Part shown: one piece after another, positions 11,291-22,391 of the stretch | How the letters are laid out: each line of letters starts with the position of its first letter | Numbering within the stretch: position 1 is the stretch's first letter | Source: Lactifluus volemus | Lineage: Eukaryota; Basidiomycota; Agaricomycetes; Russulales; Russulaceae | NCBI GenBank assembly: GCA_022376515.1 | Contig: WTXI01000007.1 | Location: 62,001-126,000, forward strand | DNA length: 64,000 bases | Direction: 5' to 3' | Made by a program: the position numbers and the translations under genes | The notes under the pieces: generated by a model | Told to the model about the DNA's origin: nothing | Databases searched by the model: none | Seen by the model: only the letters and a program-made list of their open reading frames with translations

Positions 11291-12826
11291 AAATTTTTGC
11301 ACTGTATTTCACACCCCAAGGCATGCAGACAAGTATTTTGGTACCTTGGTGCAAGCTGTGTGAGTTGGTGTGACTGCATGGCGCGCGAGTCACGTGACTC
11401 CATACTCAGCTACCTACCATGTGTGGTGTGCGGCAGCCATCTCTGGCCCATCTAGAGAGTTTGATATATTATCAAAGTCCATTGTCCATGCATTTAATAT
11501 AGTACAGTAACTCAGTTCTCAATGTCCGATGCAAAACTTGGACCAATCTCCATCCATGTCTCCTGCCACGCATTCAATCGACCATCCCGATAAGCTGCCT
11601 GTAACCTTTGCAGCGCCCCAAACTTCTCACTACCCATCTGCCGACGCCGGACATCATCAGTTCGAGCAGACATAGAGAAAGATCGCTCAGCGAGGCAGGA
11701 AGAACCTGGGATTGCCAGGTAGTCACGCGCCATCATACGAAGTACAGGATAATCGCTTTCTGTTGACTTAAGCTTGAGTGATGTAAGCAAAGTGCGTAGA
11801 ACGAGCAGGCATAGAACACATACCCCATACCAGGCAATAATATCTGGACAATCCTCAGCTGAAAGTGGCGCTGCTGCAAGATACTTGTCCACTTCTGCAA
11901 AAGGGCCTGTACTGCAGTCAGTGGTCTGGTTGAACGCAGTCCTGCCAGTCGCCCCATGTTTCCGGACAACCTGGGCCATCCATTGTTCAGTGGCCGATTT
12001 TTCTGTAGATGTCAGAGACGTTGCCGCATTGTCAGTAATAATAAAAAATGATTGTTGATAATGCACTACGGAGGGTATCTGGTGGCTGCTGTCCTGGGTC
12101 AGGTCGGGGGGTGTTCTTTGATAAATGATAGACGGCATAATATTTGAGGTACTGTTAAAGATGAAGTAGTCAGAGGGGGGAGGGACTCTGAGGGAGGTGA
12201 TCAGTGATCGCTCACAATTTCTTGAAAGTGTTCCATATTTCTCTCCACATCTTCATGGTCCCAGGCTGCCTTGATATATGTTAGCTTCCAGGTGGGATCT
12301 AGAACTGAGCCATGATACCATGATAGTGTAATTAGAATGACCATAAAGCGATGACCAAACTGATAAACGCACCATGAGAGACAAAGTATATAGAGGTATC
12401 TTCCGTCTTGTGATACCACTTCCGCATGTTAGTCAAGCCAGCCTCAAGAGCGTCATGAACCGGAATATATCGTATGTCGTCAAGACGTTCCTCCCACTTG
12501 GACTGTAGCATCTCTAACAGGGGAAACACCTTGTAGCACATCGGGGTGTTCTGCGCTGAGAGATCTCCATGTACCTTCTTCAGGATCTGTGGAGCAGATC
12601 AGCGGCAGCATGCCTTAAAAGATAAACGCGTACCATGAGACAGTCTTGCGCAAGCTTGACGATATCCCATTCAGGTGCAGTGAGTTGATAGTCAGCCCAT
12701 TTTCGGCCCCTTGATAGAGGGGGCAACTTGTCTTCCTCATCAGCAAGGCGACAGAAGCGATCAATAGCCTGTGATCAACTGCATTTAGCCCAAGTAAAGC
12801 AACGATTGCTTTGATGTTACACACCT

Positions 12827-13433
12827 TGTTATGGACTGACACGTGTTTGCTGACTCATACTATACGTTTTCGGACTGCTGATTCATTTCTGCTGACTCCC
12901 TTGCTTATGTGAATGGACTGCCGATCACTTTGTTTCAGATCGCTTACTTATTTCTCTCACGACACAGCCTCCCACAGCACTGTACAGCCGCAAGCAACAG
13001 CCACATGCACAGGATGACTTGCTGATTCCTGAAACATGTTTCAAACCCCGAAAGCTGTACAAAGGTCACAGCCCCTACGGCTGTGTACATAGCTGCGTCT
13101 TCTTATATATAAACCATGTACTTTCTGCCCTAGAGACCTTAAGTCTCAGTTTTGTTTCGCAATCCAAGTCCTTCTATCTATTAGAACCTTGTCTTGCCTA
13201 GAAGTATTCGACCTGAGAGAACCCTCTTGACATCACTCTTCACGACTTCTTGACACTTTGGTCTCACCCTGAGCCCAAAGCCCTTGACTTCTGAAACGCT
13301 CTTGACTTAGTCGTTTACTAAGTCTTGTCTTTATCGAACCCTTGATCTTGACTTGCACGTCTTGCAAGTCTTGCTCTTGACTCTAACGAACGATCGTACA
13401 CTTCGTACAAAGGTCCCACTTGGAACCTTAACA
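12827..13433 (+). repeat. Solo LTR, family A, in hAT-B transposase
   Basis: 607 bp, TGTTATGG to TTAACA, flanked by CACCT at 12822-12826 and 13434-13438. No internal sequence, so it arose by LTR-LTR recombination. Confidence 0.96.
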
Positions 13434-14115
13434 CACCTTTTGCATCGTGATGACAGTCTGAAAGCAGTCACTTAGACTGCCCCAACGTGTGCGAACCCAA
13501 AGCTTTATCTCCAATCGTGGACAGCCTAGAGACATTGCAATTTGGGCCAGGTATTCACGAGTGTCATCATTACAGGAACGTATCTGAGAAATGAATGCCA
13601 TCAGTTTACCTACTACATCACCGGCGTCGAATGTGGTGACAGATGCTGCAAGCATTGCCTCCGCATCCTCCGGTGAGGCATCCACGTCAAGACTCGTATC
13701 CACATCAAATGGATCTTCGAAATCGGGCTCATCTCCCAGCCCTCCTGCAGCTGATCCATGAATTTTGGTCTTTGTCCATGCTAGACCAGGAACGTTGAGC
13801 GCAGATATGAAATGACAAGCCATGAGATGGATTGTGTGCTCGATACAACTGCCATGTAACTTGTCAGTGAGCAAAGGCTAATCAGTATGGGAAAAGCTTA
13901 CCGTCCACAAACTTCCTTTGCCACAAGGCGTTTCTTAGATGGGTCTAAGGTCTTGCAAGCATAGTGAACAGCCACATCATTAACGGAAACATTGTCTCCA
14001 ATCAGCCACCCAAGCTAAACAGGATGTAGCAACATGCCAATGCCGCGCATCCGACAGGCGTTAGATACTACTTATACTAGGCAGTCAACACTCACCTTTT
14101 TTTCAAGTCCGAACT

Positions 14116-14595
14116 TGTCACGGTAACGTGACATAACGGTCACAGGTGACCCTGACTCATCGTTTTCCTTCTCTTACTCATCGACACGTTGGACGATTCT
14201 CCCACCTTCCGTTGGCTTCCGTAGCATTCCAGTTCGTTCCGTATACGTCTGCACATTCACAGGTATATCCCTGAACATTCCAGTACGATCCGTTGTCCTA
14301 GTATATATACCTCTTGTACCTCTAAGATGGGCCTTAAGCTCGTTCTCCTGTAGAACTCAGGTAGTCGATACAGCGAGCAATACAAGTGGCTGTTCAGCCT
14401 TCCCTTCCCCTTCCCCTCTGAAAGACTGCTTCCTCTTGAAGTGAAGCCTCTGAAGACTTGTGTGGATCACGCCACGGCCAAGTCTTCTACTCTTTGACTA
14501 GACCTTCGCGCCTTAGTCCCTGCGGCCGCTTCGTCGTTCCGCTTAGTCAGCACGACTCAGAACCGAAACCACGCCACGGTGACCTGACCGTGACA
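14116..14595. repeat. Solo LTR, family E (single copy here)
   Basis: 480 bp from TGTCACGG to CCGTGACA, flanked by GAACT at 14111-14115 and 14596-14600. Contains TAGTATATATACC (about 14311), a probable TATA box in plus orientation, so the element was probably on the plus strand. Not related by eye to families A-D. Confidence 0.88.
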
Positions 14596-15646
14596 GAACT
14601 TGTGAATCACTTTCAGGATGTCCTTTTCAACCATAATTCCAGTGTGGCGTCCCACTGTTTGATCAAACGCGATAAGATGGCTTCGGAGTGTCCATGTATA
14701 CGGATCGTCAGGTGGTGAGGAAATGTATTGAATGCTATATGATGTGAAAGGGCGACGTCGCTTTGTCGTCCACCTATCGTAGACGATCGAAACGAGAGAT
14801 GATATGTTCTGTTAAACTGTTAGTAACAACGTCAGTAGGGGTACTTGAAAGGCACTTACTGCCACTAGTTTCCAGTCAATTTCGTCAAGAAGCTTGACCT
14901 TTTCTAACACAGCATCCCCTATGCTTGTATGCCCAGGTATTTCCTTCTCGAGAAGCTTTGGACAAAGGTACATCATGAGGTGGCGGAATGAGGGACGCTC
15001 AACAAGTCGAAAGGACTACACAATTGGTTAATAAATTTTATAAAAAGAAAGGCGGCGACGCACCATGTCACCGTCAACGATGAGCTCAAGCAAGTATTCC
15101 TTCAGTCCTGCCTTTGTAACAGGAGGCACAGGGGGGATTTCTTGAGGGCAACTACAAAGTTGTCCATACTTTTCTGGCTTCTTAAGAGCTAGTTAGTGAG
15201 GAAAGTATCTTGAGTAAATACACACGTACTTGGTTTTTTTAAGCACTTCTTCTGGTGCACGAGCTTTTGGCCGAATTCCCTTGGATTTACAGAGTTCAAC
15301 ATACTGAGGGTAATGGAACCTTGAAATGTGGGTGCGATGAGCTGAGACATTGCCGGTAAAGAACGCTTCAGCCATCCGCACTCCTTTCTCTCTGGGAGAG
15401 GTTAGAAAATCTAGCCACATACAAAGAGAACAGAGAGTGACTTACAAACACAGCCAGCAATATTCACCAGCTTGTTCAATACCCTTGACTTCGTGGACGT
15501 TCTTCTTGAAGCAAAGGCGCAAGTCAAGAGTGGCGCAACTTTTTTTTTTGGGCTTATTGGAATTGTCAGCAAGACACACGCCACTGCATGGAAAAAGCTT
15601 TTCACCCGCCGAACCCCGTCTTTCGTCCACCTCGTCTCCCAGTATC

Positions 15647-16253
15647 TGTTATGGACTGACACGTGTTTGCTGACTCATACTATACGTTTTCGGACTGCTG
15701 ACTCATTTCTGCTGATTCCCTTGCTTATATGAATGGACTGCCGATCGCTTTGTTTCAGATCGCCTACTTATTTTCTCACGATACAGCTTTACACAGCACC
15801 GTACAGCCGCAAGCAACAGCCACATGCACAGGATGACTCGCTGATTCCTGGAACATGTTTCAAACCCTGAAAGCTGTACGAAGGTCACAGCCCCTACGGC
15901 TGTGTACATAGCCGCATTTCTTCTCTATATAAACTCTGTACTTTCTGCCCTAGAGACCTTAAGTCTCAGTTTTGTTTCGCAATCCAAGTCCTTCTATCTA
16001 TTAGAACCTTGTCTTGCCTAGAAGCATCCGACCTGAGAGAACCCTCTTGACATCATTCTTCACGACTTCTTGACACTTTGGTCTCACCCTGAGCCCAAAG
16101 CCCTTGACCTCTGAAACGCTCTTGACTTAGTCGTCTACTAAGTCTTGTCTTTAATCGAACCTTTGATCTTGACTTGCACGTCTTGCAAGTCTAGCTCTTG
16201 ACTTCACGAACAATCGTACACTTCGTACAAAGGTCCCACTTGGAACCTTAACA
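15647..16253 (+). repeat. Solo LTR, family A, in hAT-B transposase
   Basis: 607 bp, TGTTATGG to TTAACA, flanked by GTATC at 15642-15646 and 16254-16258. TATA region reads CTCTATATAAAC near 15925. Confidence 0.96.
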
Positions 16254-17116
16254 GTATCGTTTGGTTGCCTCTGGATTGTCATCATCTTCGTTCTCACTTT
16301 CATCACCTCTACTCTCCTGGTCCTCATTGCCTCCCTCTACTGTGATGCCGTCGCTCAGCTGTCTACTAGAATCAGGGTCCCATTCCGACAGCTCGGAGAT
16401 ATCTGCTTCGCCTTGGGTATCAGCACCATCATCCCCACTCAAACCATTGTCGGTGTCATTGACATATAGGTCATCACAGCCCCCTTTCTTGTACAACTGA
16501 GCACAGTGAGTGAAACTATCCTCAAACATTAAACAATTGCTTACACAACATTTCTTTTTTTCCAGACCATCATCCGATGATTCACCATCAAATGTACCAA
16601 ACGTCTGCTTGGCTGGTGGCAAAGGGGTCTCATCTGAGGGTGAATGGAGCCATGTTATCTCGTCTGCATCTTTTAAGGTACCATCATCGTTTACTGCTTC
16701 CCCTTCTAGTCTTGACATGTCCTTTTGAAGCACGGTGTTGAGGGTAAGCTCTGTCAATATAGGTATGTATTGACTCAGTTCATCGTCCATGTTAATAGTA
16801 ACTCACATTTTGACTTTACAGTGCTTGACTTTGCAAAGTTTGCACGGGGGGGTTGTGGGGCTGAGGTGCCAAGGGTTGGGCCTGTAGGTCAAGTTGTCAA
16901 AGGTGAGTTAGCCATCCATGTTGCTCATTCAAGATACTTACTAGTATTGCTCTCAGATGTTTTTTTCTTATTCCGTTCTGATGTTGTGGGCCCCGTGGCA
17001 CAGGGGACAGTAGGCTGAGGATAGTCTACACCCTGTAAGCGCTTACTTGGTCGAGATATACGAGGTTCCCCAATTATAAGAGACATATCAACTTTGTCAC
17101 GTTCACCGCTGGGCAT

Positions 17117-18479
17117 GATGGAGCAATGGAGGAGCAGACAATGGTAAGAATCTGTAAGGGCCCTAAGGGGACGTCTGTTATAGCAACGGCCCGCTGGTTC
17201 AAGTCCGTTCAAACTTCAACATTGATTTGTCGTTGTCATTTGTTGGATCTGCGCTGATTCCCTGACAGGGAGGGTTCTTAGCTTATCTAGGCAGGAGTGT
17301 CGCCACTCCAGTGCCATAGCCCATGCTACGCAGCATGTAGCAGAATGCGGATGGGAAGGTGGTACATGAAAAAAATGACTGATGTTCCCCATAACATGCT
17401 GACTCCGTTTCACCTCACCCAGTCCCATGACCCTGGTGAGCGAGCGGCAGAAGACTGAGAAACTGCATGACCAGAAAAGAATGACAAGGTCATAAGTACA
17501 GGCTGTACAGCGAATATCGACATTTGCGAGGTATTAAATGTGCGTGCTATGTGGCAGGGAAACCACGCCTCATCAACCTCAATCTCCAGACTCTATATCC
17601 CAGATACCTTCGCTTGTAGATGTCCCAAAACATCTGGAGGAGACCACCAGATGCACTCGGACTCCCGTGCAATGAGCGGCGGCGGTAGCGGGGCAGTGGC
17701 AGCGACATCTCGGCGGCGGCGGCGGCAGCGTCGGGGTAGCAGCAGCGACGGTGGGGCAGTGGTGGCAGCATCTGGACGGCAGTGGTGGCGTTGGGGTAAC
17801 AGCAGTGATGGTGGTGGGGCAGTGGTGGCAGCGTGACAGCATCTGGACGGCAGCGGCAGCGTCGAGGTAGCGGCGGCGGTGGGGGGGCAGTGGCAGCGGC
17901 ATCGGGGCCGCAGCAGCAACAGCATCTGGATGGCGGCGGCAGCGTCAGGGGAGGTGGCAGGTGGCACTGAGTGGGGGGACCTGCACACACAATAGCATGA
18001 GTCATTGGCATCAGGGGCTCAGACAGTCGCAACAGCGACGCCCGAGCAACCGTGACGCCGATGGACTGTCTACGGTCAATGCGAGGACAGGGGTGCAGGG
18101 GGACAAAAGGGAAAAATAAGATATTAGTGTGAAATGTCAAAAAAAAAAAACATCACACACCAAAGGACCATGCTAACAGGCCATGGCACACAGCGAGGAG
18201 GAGGTGCCGCGATGATAGAGACAGCACAGGCACAGCGACAGAGAGTGACAAGATGGATCGCATAGGCGGACGCTGCGCACCTATCCAGGAATTTTCGCCC
18301 GAGAGATTCGATCGCTGGCGTGGCAAGTCTGCTGCTCCTGGATCGCTTGAGTTGGAGGTTATGGCGGGTCCTCCCAGTGCGTGCATGAGGAGAGCATTCC
18401 GTCCTTGGATACGGGGCTGTATGGCATCATTAACCCGTCGTTACTTTCGGCATTCAACACGCACTGTGCTGCAATACAG
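17117..18479. other. hAT-B 5' end, non-coding, with GGC/GCAGC-rich imperfect tandem repeats
   Basis: No gene supported. 17670-17960 is an imperfect array of GGCGGCAGCG, GTGGTGGGGCAGTGGTGGCAGC-like units. Open frames through it (Pro/Ser/Thr/Cys-rich on the minus strand) come from base composition. An A tract lies at 18138-18149. Upstream of the transposase start it may include the hAT-B promoter. Confidence 0.5.
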
Positions 18480-18719
18480 GAACTACCAGGTTCAGGTTCG
18501 GTTCTGAGCCTAAGGTTCAGGTTCGGCCCCACGCCGAACCTAAACCCAATTATAGGTTCGGTTTGGCAATTTGCCCGCACCTGAACCCGAACCCCCGGTC
18601 CAGTTCGGGTTCCGAACCCAGTTCGGGAGGTTCCGAACCCGGTTCGGGAGGTTCCGAACCCGGTTCGGGAGGTTCCGAACCCGGTTCGGGAGGTTCCGAA
18701 CCTGACCGTGGCCAGTCTA
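18480..18719. repeat. hAT-B right subterminal repeats and inverted terminal repeat
   Basis: Dense GGTTCGG/CCGAACC motifs; from about 18600 to 18702 a 21-bp unit (GTTCGGGAGGTTCCGAACCCG) is repeated about four times and is nearly palindromic, so it can form hairpins. Ends in CCAGTCTA at the 8-bp duplication. Confidence 0.85.
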
Positions 18720-18727
18720 GATCTGTG

Positions 18728-19639
18728 CTTACCAAAAGTTTTCAAGCACACAGATTTAGGGCAATAAAAATCATATATTGAGCTAAACTACAACATGACT
18801 ATGTACAGGAGACAATGGTTCCACCAGCCTTGGTGAAACAGCCCTGGCAGGGGTGGGGGCTGCAGGGCCACAGTGAGGTGGTGGTGGTGGAGGCATGGGA
18901 GGAGGCTGCGGGAGGCATGGGAGGAGGCATGGGAAGGGGCGTGGGGCGTGGGAGGTGTGAGAGAATGCACAGGAGGCGAGGCGCGTGGGAGGTGCAAGAG
19001 AACACACGGGACGCACAGGAGGCATGGGGCACGAGGGAGTGAAGAAGCGCAGGAGGAAGCGCAGGAGAAGGTGCAGGACATGGGAGGAGGCATGGGAGGA
19101 GGCACGGGAGGCACGGGAGGAGGCGCGAGACGTAGGAGGAGGAGGCACAGGGGGTGGTGGTCCAGGTAGCAGAGGCGGCAGTGCAGGAGGAGGTAGTCAA
19201 GGAGGAGGCAACGAAAAAAAAAGAAAAAAAGTCAGTTCGCATTGAGGCAGGGCAGGCAGTGTGATAATGTACCAGGACGTCAGCACAGGCAGCGCGACAA
19301 CGTAGACTGCCTCACAGAGGCAGTAGAAGAGGAAACAAAAGTGGTGGGGGAGGCGCGGGCACAGGAGGCACATGACGACGTGAAGAGACAGAGCCAGAAC
19401 AAGAGCCAGAGCCAGAGCCAGAGAGGGAGGCAGAGAGAGAGGCAGAGAAGGAGGCAGAGAAGGAGGCAGAGGCAGGGGCAGAGAAGGAGGGGACACGGAG
19501 GAGGCAGCAGTGGGACGTGTTGGAGCAAGGCAAACAACAACGGAGAGGGATAGAGGGAGAGATGGAAAGGGGCGGCAGACTTGAGAGGCACAAAAATCAA
19601 CATTGTGCAAACAGTAGTAAATAATACACCCACTGTAAC
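18728..19639. other. Element 1 interior, GA-rich low complexity
   Basis: Purine-rich sequence (GGAGGCATGGGAGGAGGC, GGCAGAGAGAGAGGC type units). Long open frames on both strands are compositional. It ends in GAGGCAC-AAAATCAACATTGTGCA (19570-19610), which recurs near 32280 and 46895 at the same relative place in elements 2 and 3. Confidence 0.5.
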
Positions 19640-19910
19640 AACTTAGCAAAAATTTTGCGAGTCATGACTTAGCATATTTTTTTTCGGACTTTAGTTAAAT
19701 TACATAAATTAATTTTTTATTTCTGTTTTGCTTGTCTTAAGTGTCTTACACATCTTAATTACTTAATGTGCTTATCTTTGGCCTTGATTTGCTTACTTGT
19801 TGTACATACTCATTTTCTAAGTAAAAAATAAGCAGCTTGAGCAACTTGACAGGCTTAAAAATGAAATAAGCTGGTTAAGCTGACTAAGTTTTTTCTGGAT
19901 TTTCCTGATG
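19640..19910. repeat. TTAAGC/CTTAA array, right end of element 1
   Basis: AT-rich, many CTTAAG, GCTTAA and CTTACT variants; last bases TTTTCCTGATG are the inverted copy of CATCAGGAAAA at 10961. Confidence 0.65.
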
Positions 19911-21684
19911 TGCTGAACTAACATGTAACATGTTTATAACATGGTGCTTGACTCTTTGGAAGACGACATGAATGTCTCACCTTGTTGGAGTATGGACATT
20001 GACCAGCCCTAAAGTGGCTGCGCACGGACCATCGACACATCGTAGCTGATTGTCTCTACTATAGCCTTTTTCTGCCCTTTCATACCTTACTTGGTCTATC
20101 TCTATCCCTCTTCATGATTTTCTGGTAGATTCTGCTCCACTTGGGAGCACTTGGGCACGTCTTATTTTCACATGGCTCCATAGCCAATACTATGTATTTA
20201 AGCCTGTCGCGAAAGCAGCAGCAAACCTCAGCATTTTATCTTCTCACGCTGAGGTAAGTTTTCTCTCACTCTTCACTTTGTAGCCTAGAGCACTTATAAT
20301 GTATTCTAGTCATAAACCTTTTCAGGTTAGCTACGAAATAGCAGTGTTTTATCTTCTCGCGCTGAGTCATAAACCTTTTCACACCTAACTGTCTGTGACG
20401 ATGGAATTCGATAATGTGGATGCCCTGTTTTCATCAAGCTGTGGAATGCGAGGTCATCAATTACACTTATGGGCCACATGCTTTTGGCAACCCATCGGAT
20501 GCACTCAACCCTGCTACGGGGTTAGAATGTGTCCAATACTTCAAGGTTGACACATGAATGTACCGTGCTTTTTCATATGTGTGTTGGCATAGCCTGTAAG
20601 TAATTTTCCCTTTTTCTTGCTGCTTGAAGGTTGTGGTGATTGTCCCATCCTTCATTTTAGCTTTGGCAAGGCCTTGTCAAATACTTATGATATCTTTTGC
20701 TTCGTCAGCCTGTTCAACGAGGTCTGTGCCCCAGCACAACTTTGCGTGCTTCCAGAGATTACTAGTTAACTTTGCGTCACTTGTGTCAAGGAACCAATGG
20801 ACATTGCGGGCTTTGGCCCCTTTGCCCTTGCAATGGGGGGCAGCACATATGAATTCATGGCAATGGCAGCCATGAATGACCTCTATGGATGGGCGTGGCT
20901 CAAAGAATGCATAGATTGTCAAGGTCCAATCTTTGGACAGACATTCTGTGGAGATATAGTAAGTCCCACCTTACTTTGAATCATTCTGATGACTGACCTA
21001 GTTTATCTTTGGCATGTTTAGGGTCCTCAAGGATTTTGACATTGCTATTGGAAGGTATGTTGGTGCCCGCCTTACTCCTCATTACTGACTTCTTCTGACA
21101 GTGTCTGGATTTAAGATGGGCTTCCTCTTTATCCACAGAGTTGAGGGGGTCTGTTGTGCTTCTGTGTGGTTCATTGCTGTCATCAACAACTTGATATGTG
21201 GAATGCTTTTTTTGTTTCTTTTTGCGTCTCTGGGCAGCTTTAGACCATTCCCCCCTGCATGGCTTGGCACTGGCACGATCCCTGTCATTGTCAGAGGGCT
21301 CTGAGACCAAGATGGATGGTGGTGTTTTTTTTGGAGGTGGATGAACAACCTCATCCTCAACACCAGATTGGACTGTCATGGTGGGTTTGACAGTCTCTTT
21401 TAGCCTTTTGACAGTTGCTTCTTTATCTGCAGAAATATTATCTTCATTGGTGGTATATGAGGTAAGCTTGCGTTTGTGGGGCTCACTAGTAATGAGCGAT
21501 GGGTTGACTTCATTGCGGGGCATGGGGGGAGGCACCAGGCTGAGTGAGGACAAATGGGGGGGATCCTAATGGTACACTTTCTATCTAATTTTATTTTTTT
21601 TTGGTCACTAACCACAGCAAATAGCTGATTGAAGTCCACCCTTTCCTTTTTGGTTTCTTTGCATATAGGGCTTTTCCTGCCCAA
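19911..21684 (-). pseudogene. hAT-A transposase, N-terminal part with BED finger
   Basis: Minus strand. N-terminal Lys/Ser-rich segment (21684 to about 20985, including MSSLSLVPPPMPRNEVNPS), then the BED finger: YAFFEPRPSIEVI, CAAPHCKGKGAKA, TSNLWKHAKLCWG (20677-20922), KDGTITTTFKQQEKGKITY (20600-20655), then IRWVAKSMWPISVIDDLAFHSLMKTGHP (about 20410-20500). Solo LTR D2 cuts it. Past the LTR, DIHVVFQRVKHHVINMLH (about 19925-19975) continues towards NFATDAWTS at 10902, beyond element 1. Frame changes are present, so inactive. Confidence 0.85.
19983..20381 (+). repeat. Solo LTR D2 with intron and spliced copy
   Basis: 399 bp, TGTTGGAG to CTTTTCA, flanked by CACCT (19978-19982 and 20382-20386). 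TATA-like TATTTAAG near 20195. Leader segment X1 20230-20253, GT-AG intron 20254-20309 (GTAAGT...TTCTAG), Y1 20310-20325, spacer GTTAGCTACGAAAT, then X2-Y2 20340-20381 joined without the intron. Shares GACCAGCCCTAAAGTGGCTG with D1 (29836-30222). Inserted in hAT-A coding sequence. Confidence 0.9.
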
Positions 21685-21766
21685 GTCTTCAGGTACTTCT
21701 GTTTCCTTTAGGCATTTTTGTGCTAACGACCCACCCTCTTTAGGTTGAACACAGGACTATATGGAC

Positions 21767-22357
21767 TGTTAAGGTTCCAAGTGGGACCTTTGTACGAAGT
21801 GTACGTTCGTTCGTAAAGTCAAGAACTAGACTTGCAAGACGTGCAGGTCAAGATCAAAGGTTCGATAAAAATGAGACTTAGTAAACGACTAAGTCAAGAG
21901 CGTTTCAGAGGTCAAGGGCTTTGGGCTCAGGGTGAGACCAAAGTGTCAAGAGATCGAAGGTTGTGATGTCAAGAGGGTTCTCTCAGGTCTGATGCTTCTA
22001 GGCAAGACAAGGTTCTAATAGATAGAATGACTTGGATTGCGAAACAAAACTGAGATTTAAGGTCTCTAGAGCAGAAAGTACAGGGTTTATATATGAGAAG
22101 ACGAGGCTATGTACACAGCCGTAGGGGCTGTGACCTTCGTACAGCTTTCAGGGCTTGAAACATGTTTCAGGAATCAGCGAGTCATCCTGTGCATGTGGCT
22201 GTTGCTTGCGGCTGTACGGTGCTGTGTGAGGCTGTATCGTGAGAGAAATAAGTAAGCGATCTGGAACAAAGCGATCGGTAGTCCATCCACATAAGCAATG
22301 AGTCATCAGTCCGAAAATGTATAGTATGAGTCAGCAAGCACGTGTCAGTTCATAACA
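21767..22357 (-). repeat. 3' LTR of A3
   Basis: 591 bp. The polypurine tract AGACGGGGGATGG lies on the minus strand just inside (22358-22370). Confidence 0.96.
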
Positions 22358-22391
22358 CCATCCCCCGTCTAAGGCGCAGTCCCACCTGCGT

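Larger units (their letters stand above)
11512..17116 (-). pseudogene. hAT-B transposase gene with three solo LTR insertions
   Basis: Multi-exon transposase. Likely start MPSGERDKVDMSLI at 17116; Ser/Asp/Glu-rich N-terminus (16254-16790, MDDELSQYIP...); a CWLC-containing N-terminal finger region at about 15440-15490; AHRTHISRFHYPQY (about 15320-15370); helical core with EHTIHLMACHF (about 13830) and WVRTRWGSLSDCF (about 13480); then SKWEERLDDIRYIPVHDAL (about 12450) and LDPTWKLTYIKAAWDHEDVE (about 12290). The C-terminal hAT dimerisation domain is DIIAWYG, MARDYLAIPGSSCLAERSFS (about 11690-11720), stop near 11512. Solo LTRs at 12827-13433, 14116-14595 and 15647-16253 interrupt it; at each, the flanking coding sequence rejoins across the 5-bp duplication. 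It would cut and paste hAT-B if intact. Confidence 0.85.
11163..18719 (-). mobile_element. hAT-B DNA transposon, complete ends, 8-bp duplication
   Basis: Ends are TAGACTGGCCACGGTTCGG at 11163 and its inverted, slightly diverged partner ending CCAGTCTA at 18719. Flanks are GATCTGTG at 11155-11162 and 18720-18727, a perfect 8-bp target duplication as expected for hAT. Both ends carry subterminal GGTTCGG/GAACC repeats. It holds one transposase gene (11512-17116, minus) disrupted by three solo LTRs, so net length is about 5.8 kb. Confidence 0.93.
10961..19910. mobile_element. TTAAGC-rich inverted-repeat element 1 (carries hAT-B inside)
   Basis: Both ends begin CATCAGGAAAATC when read inward (10961 on plus, 19910 on minus), followed by stretches rich in CTTAAG/TTAAGC (10990-11150 and 19640-19900). 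Without hAT-B (11163-18719) and its 8-bp duplication it is about 1.4 kb, with a GA-rich centre (18830-19560). It splits hAT-A within a probable intron. No clear target duplication was found. Elements 2 (31716-35937) and 3 (44652-47271) have the same plan. Confidence 0.65.

Noticed and set aside
17170..17215. Possible tRNA gene because of GGTTCAAGTCC, a B-box-like word
   Set aside because: No A box at the right distance and no cloverleaf could be formed by eye; lies in the hAT-B transposase leader.
17547..18140. Pro/Cys-rich open frame of about 200 codons on the minus strand
   Set aside because: Produced by the GGC/GCAGC repeat array; overlapping frames on both strands are equally open and no domain is visible.
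18600..18702. CRISPR-like regular repeat
   Set aside because: Units are contiguous without unique spacers, at the end of a eukaryotic DNA transposon.
18783..19649. Several Pro/Ser-rich or Gly/Arg-rich open frames
   Set aside because: Low-complexity purine-rich sequence in element 1; open in most frames on both strands.
10961..19910. 8-bp target duplication around element 1 (also elements 2 and 3)
   Set aside because: Flanks CCAATG/TGCTGA, GAACTT/TTCAAG and CAGGGC/CTGATT do not match over more than two bases.
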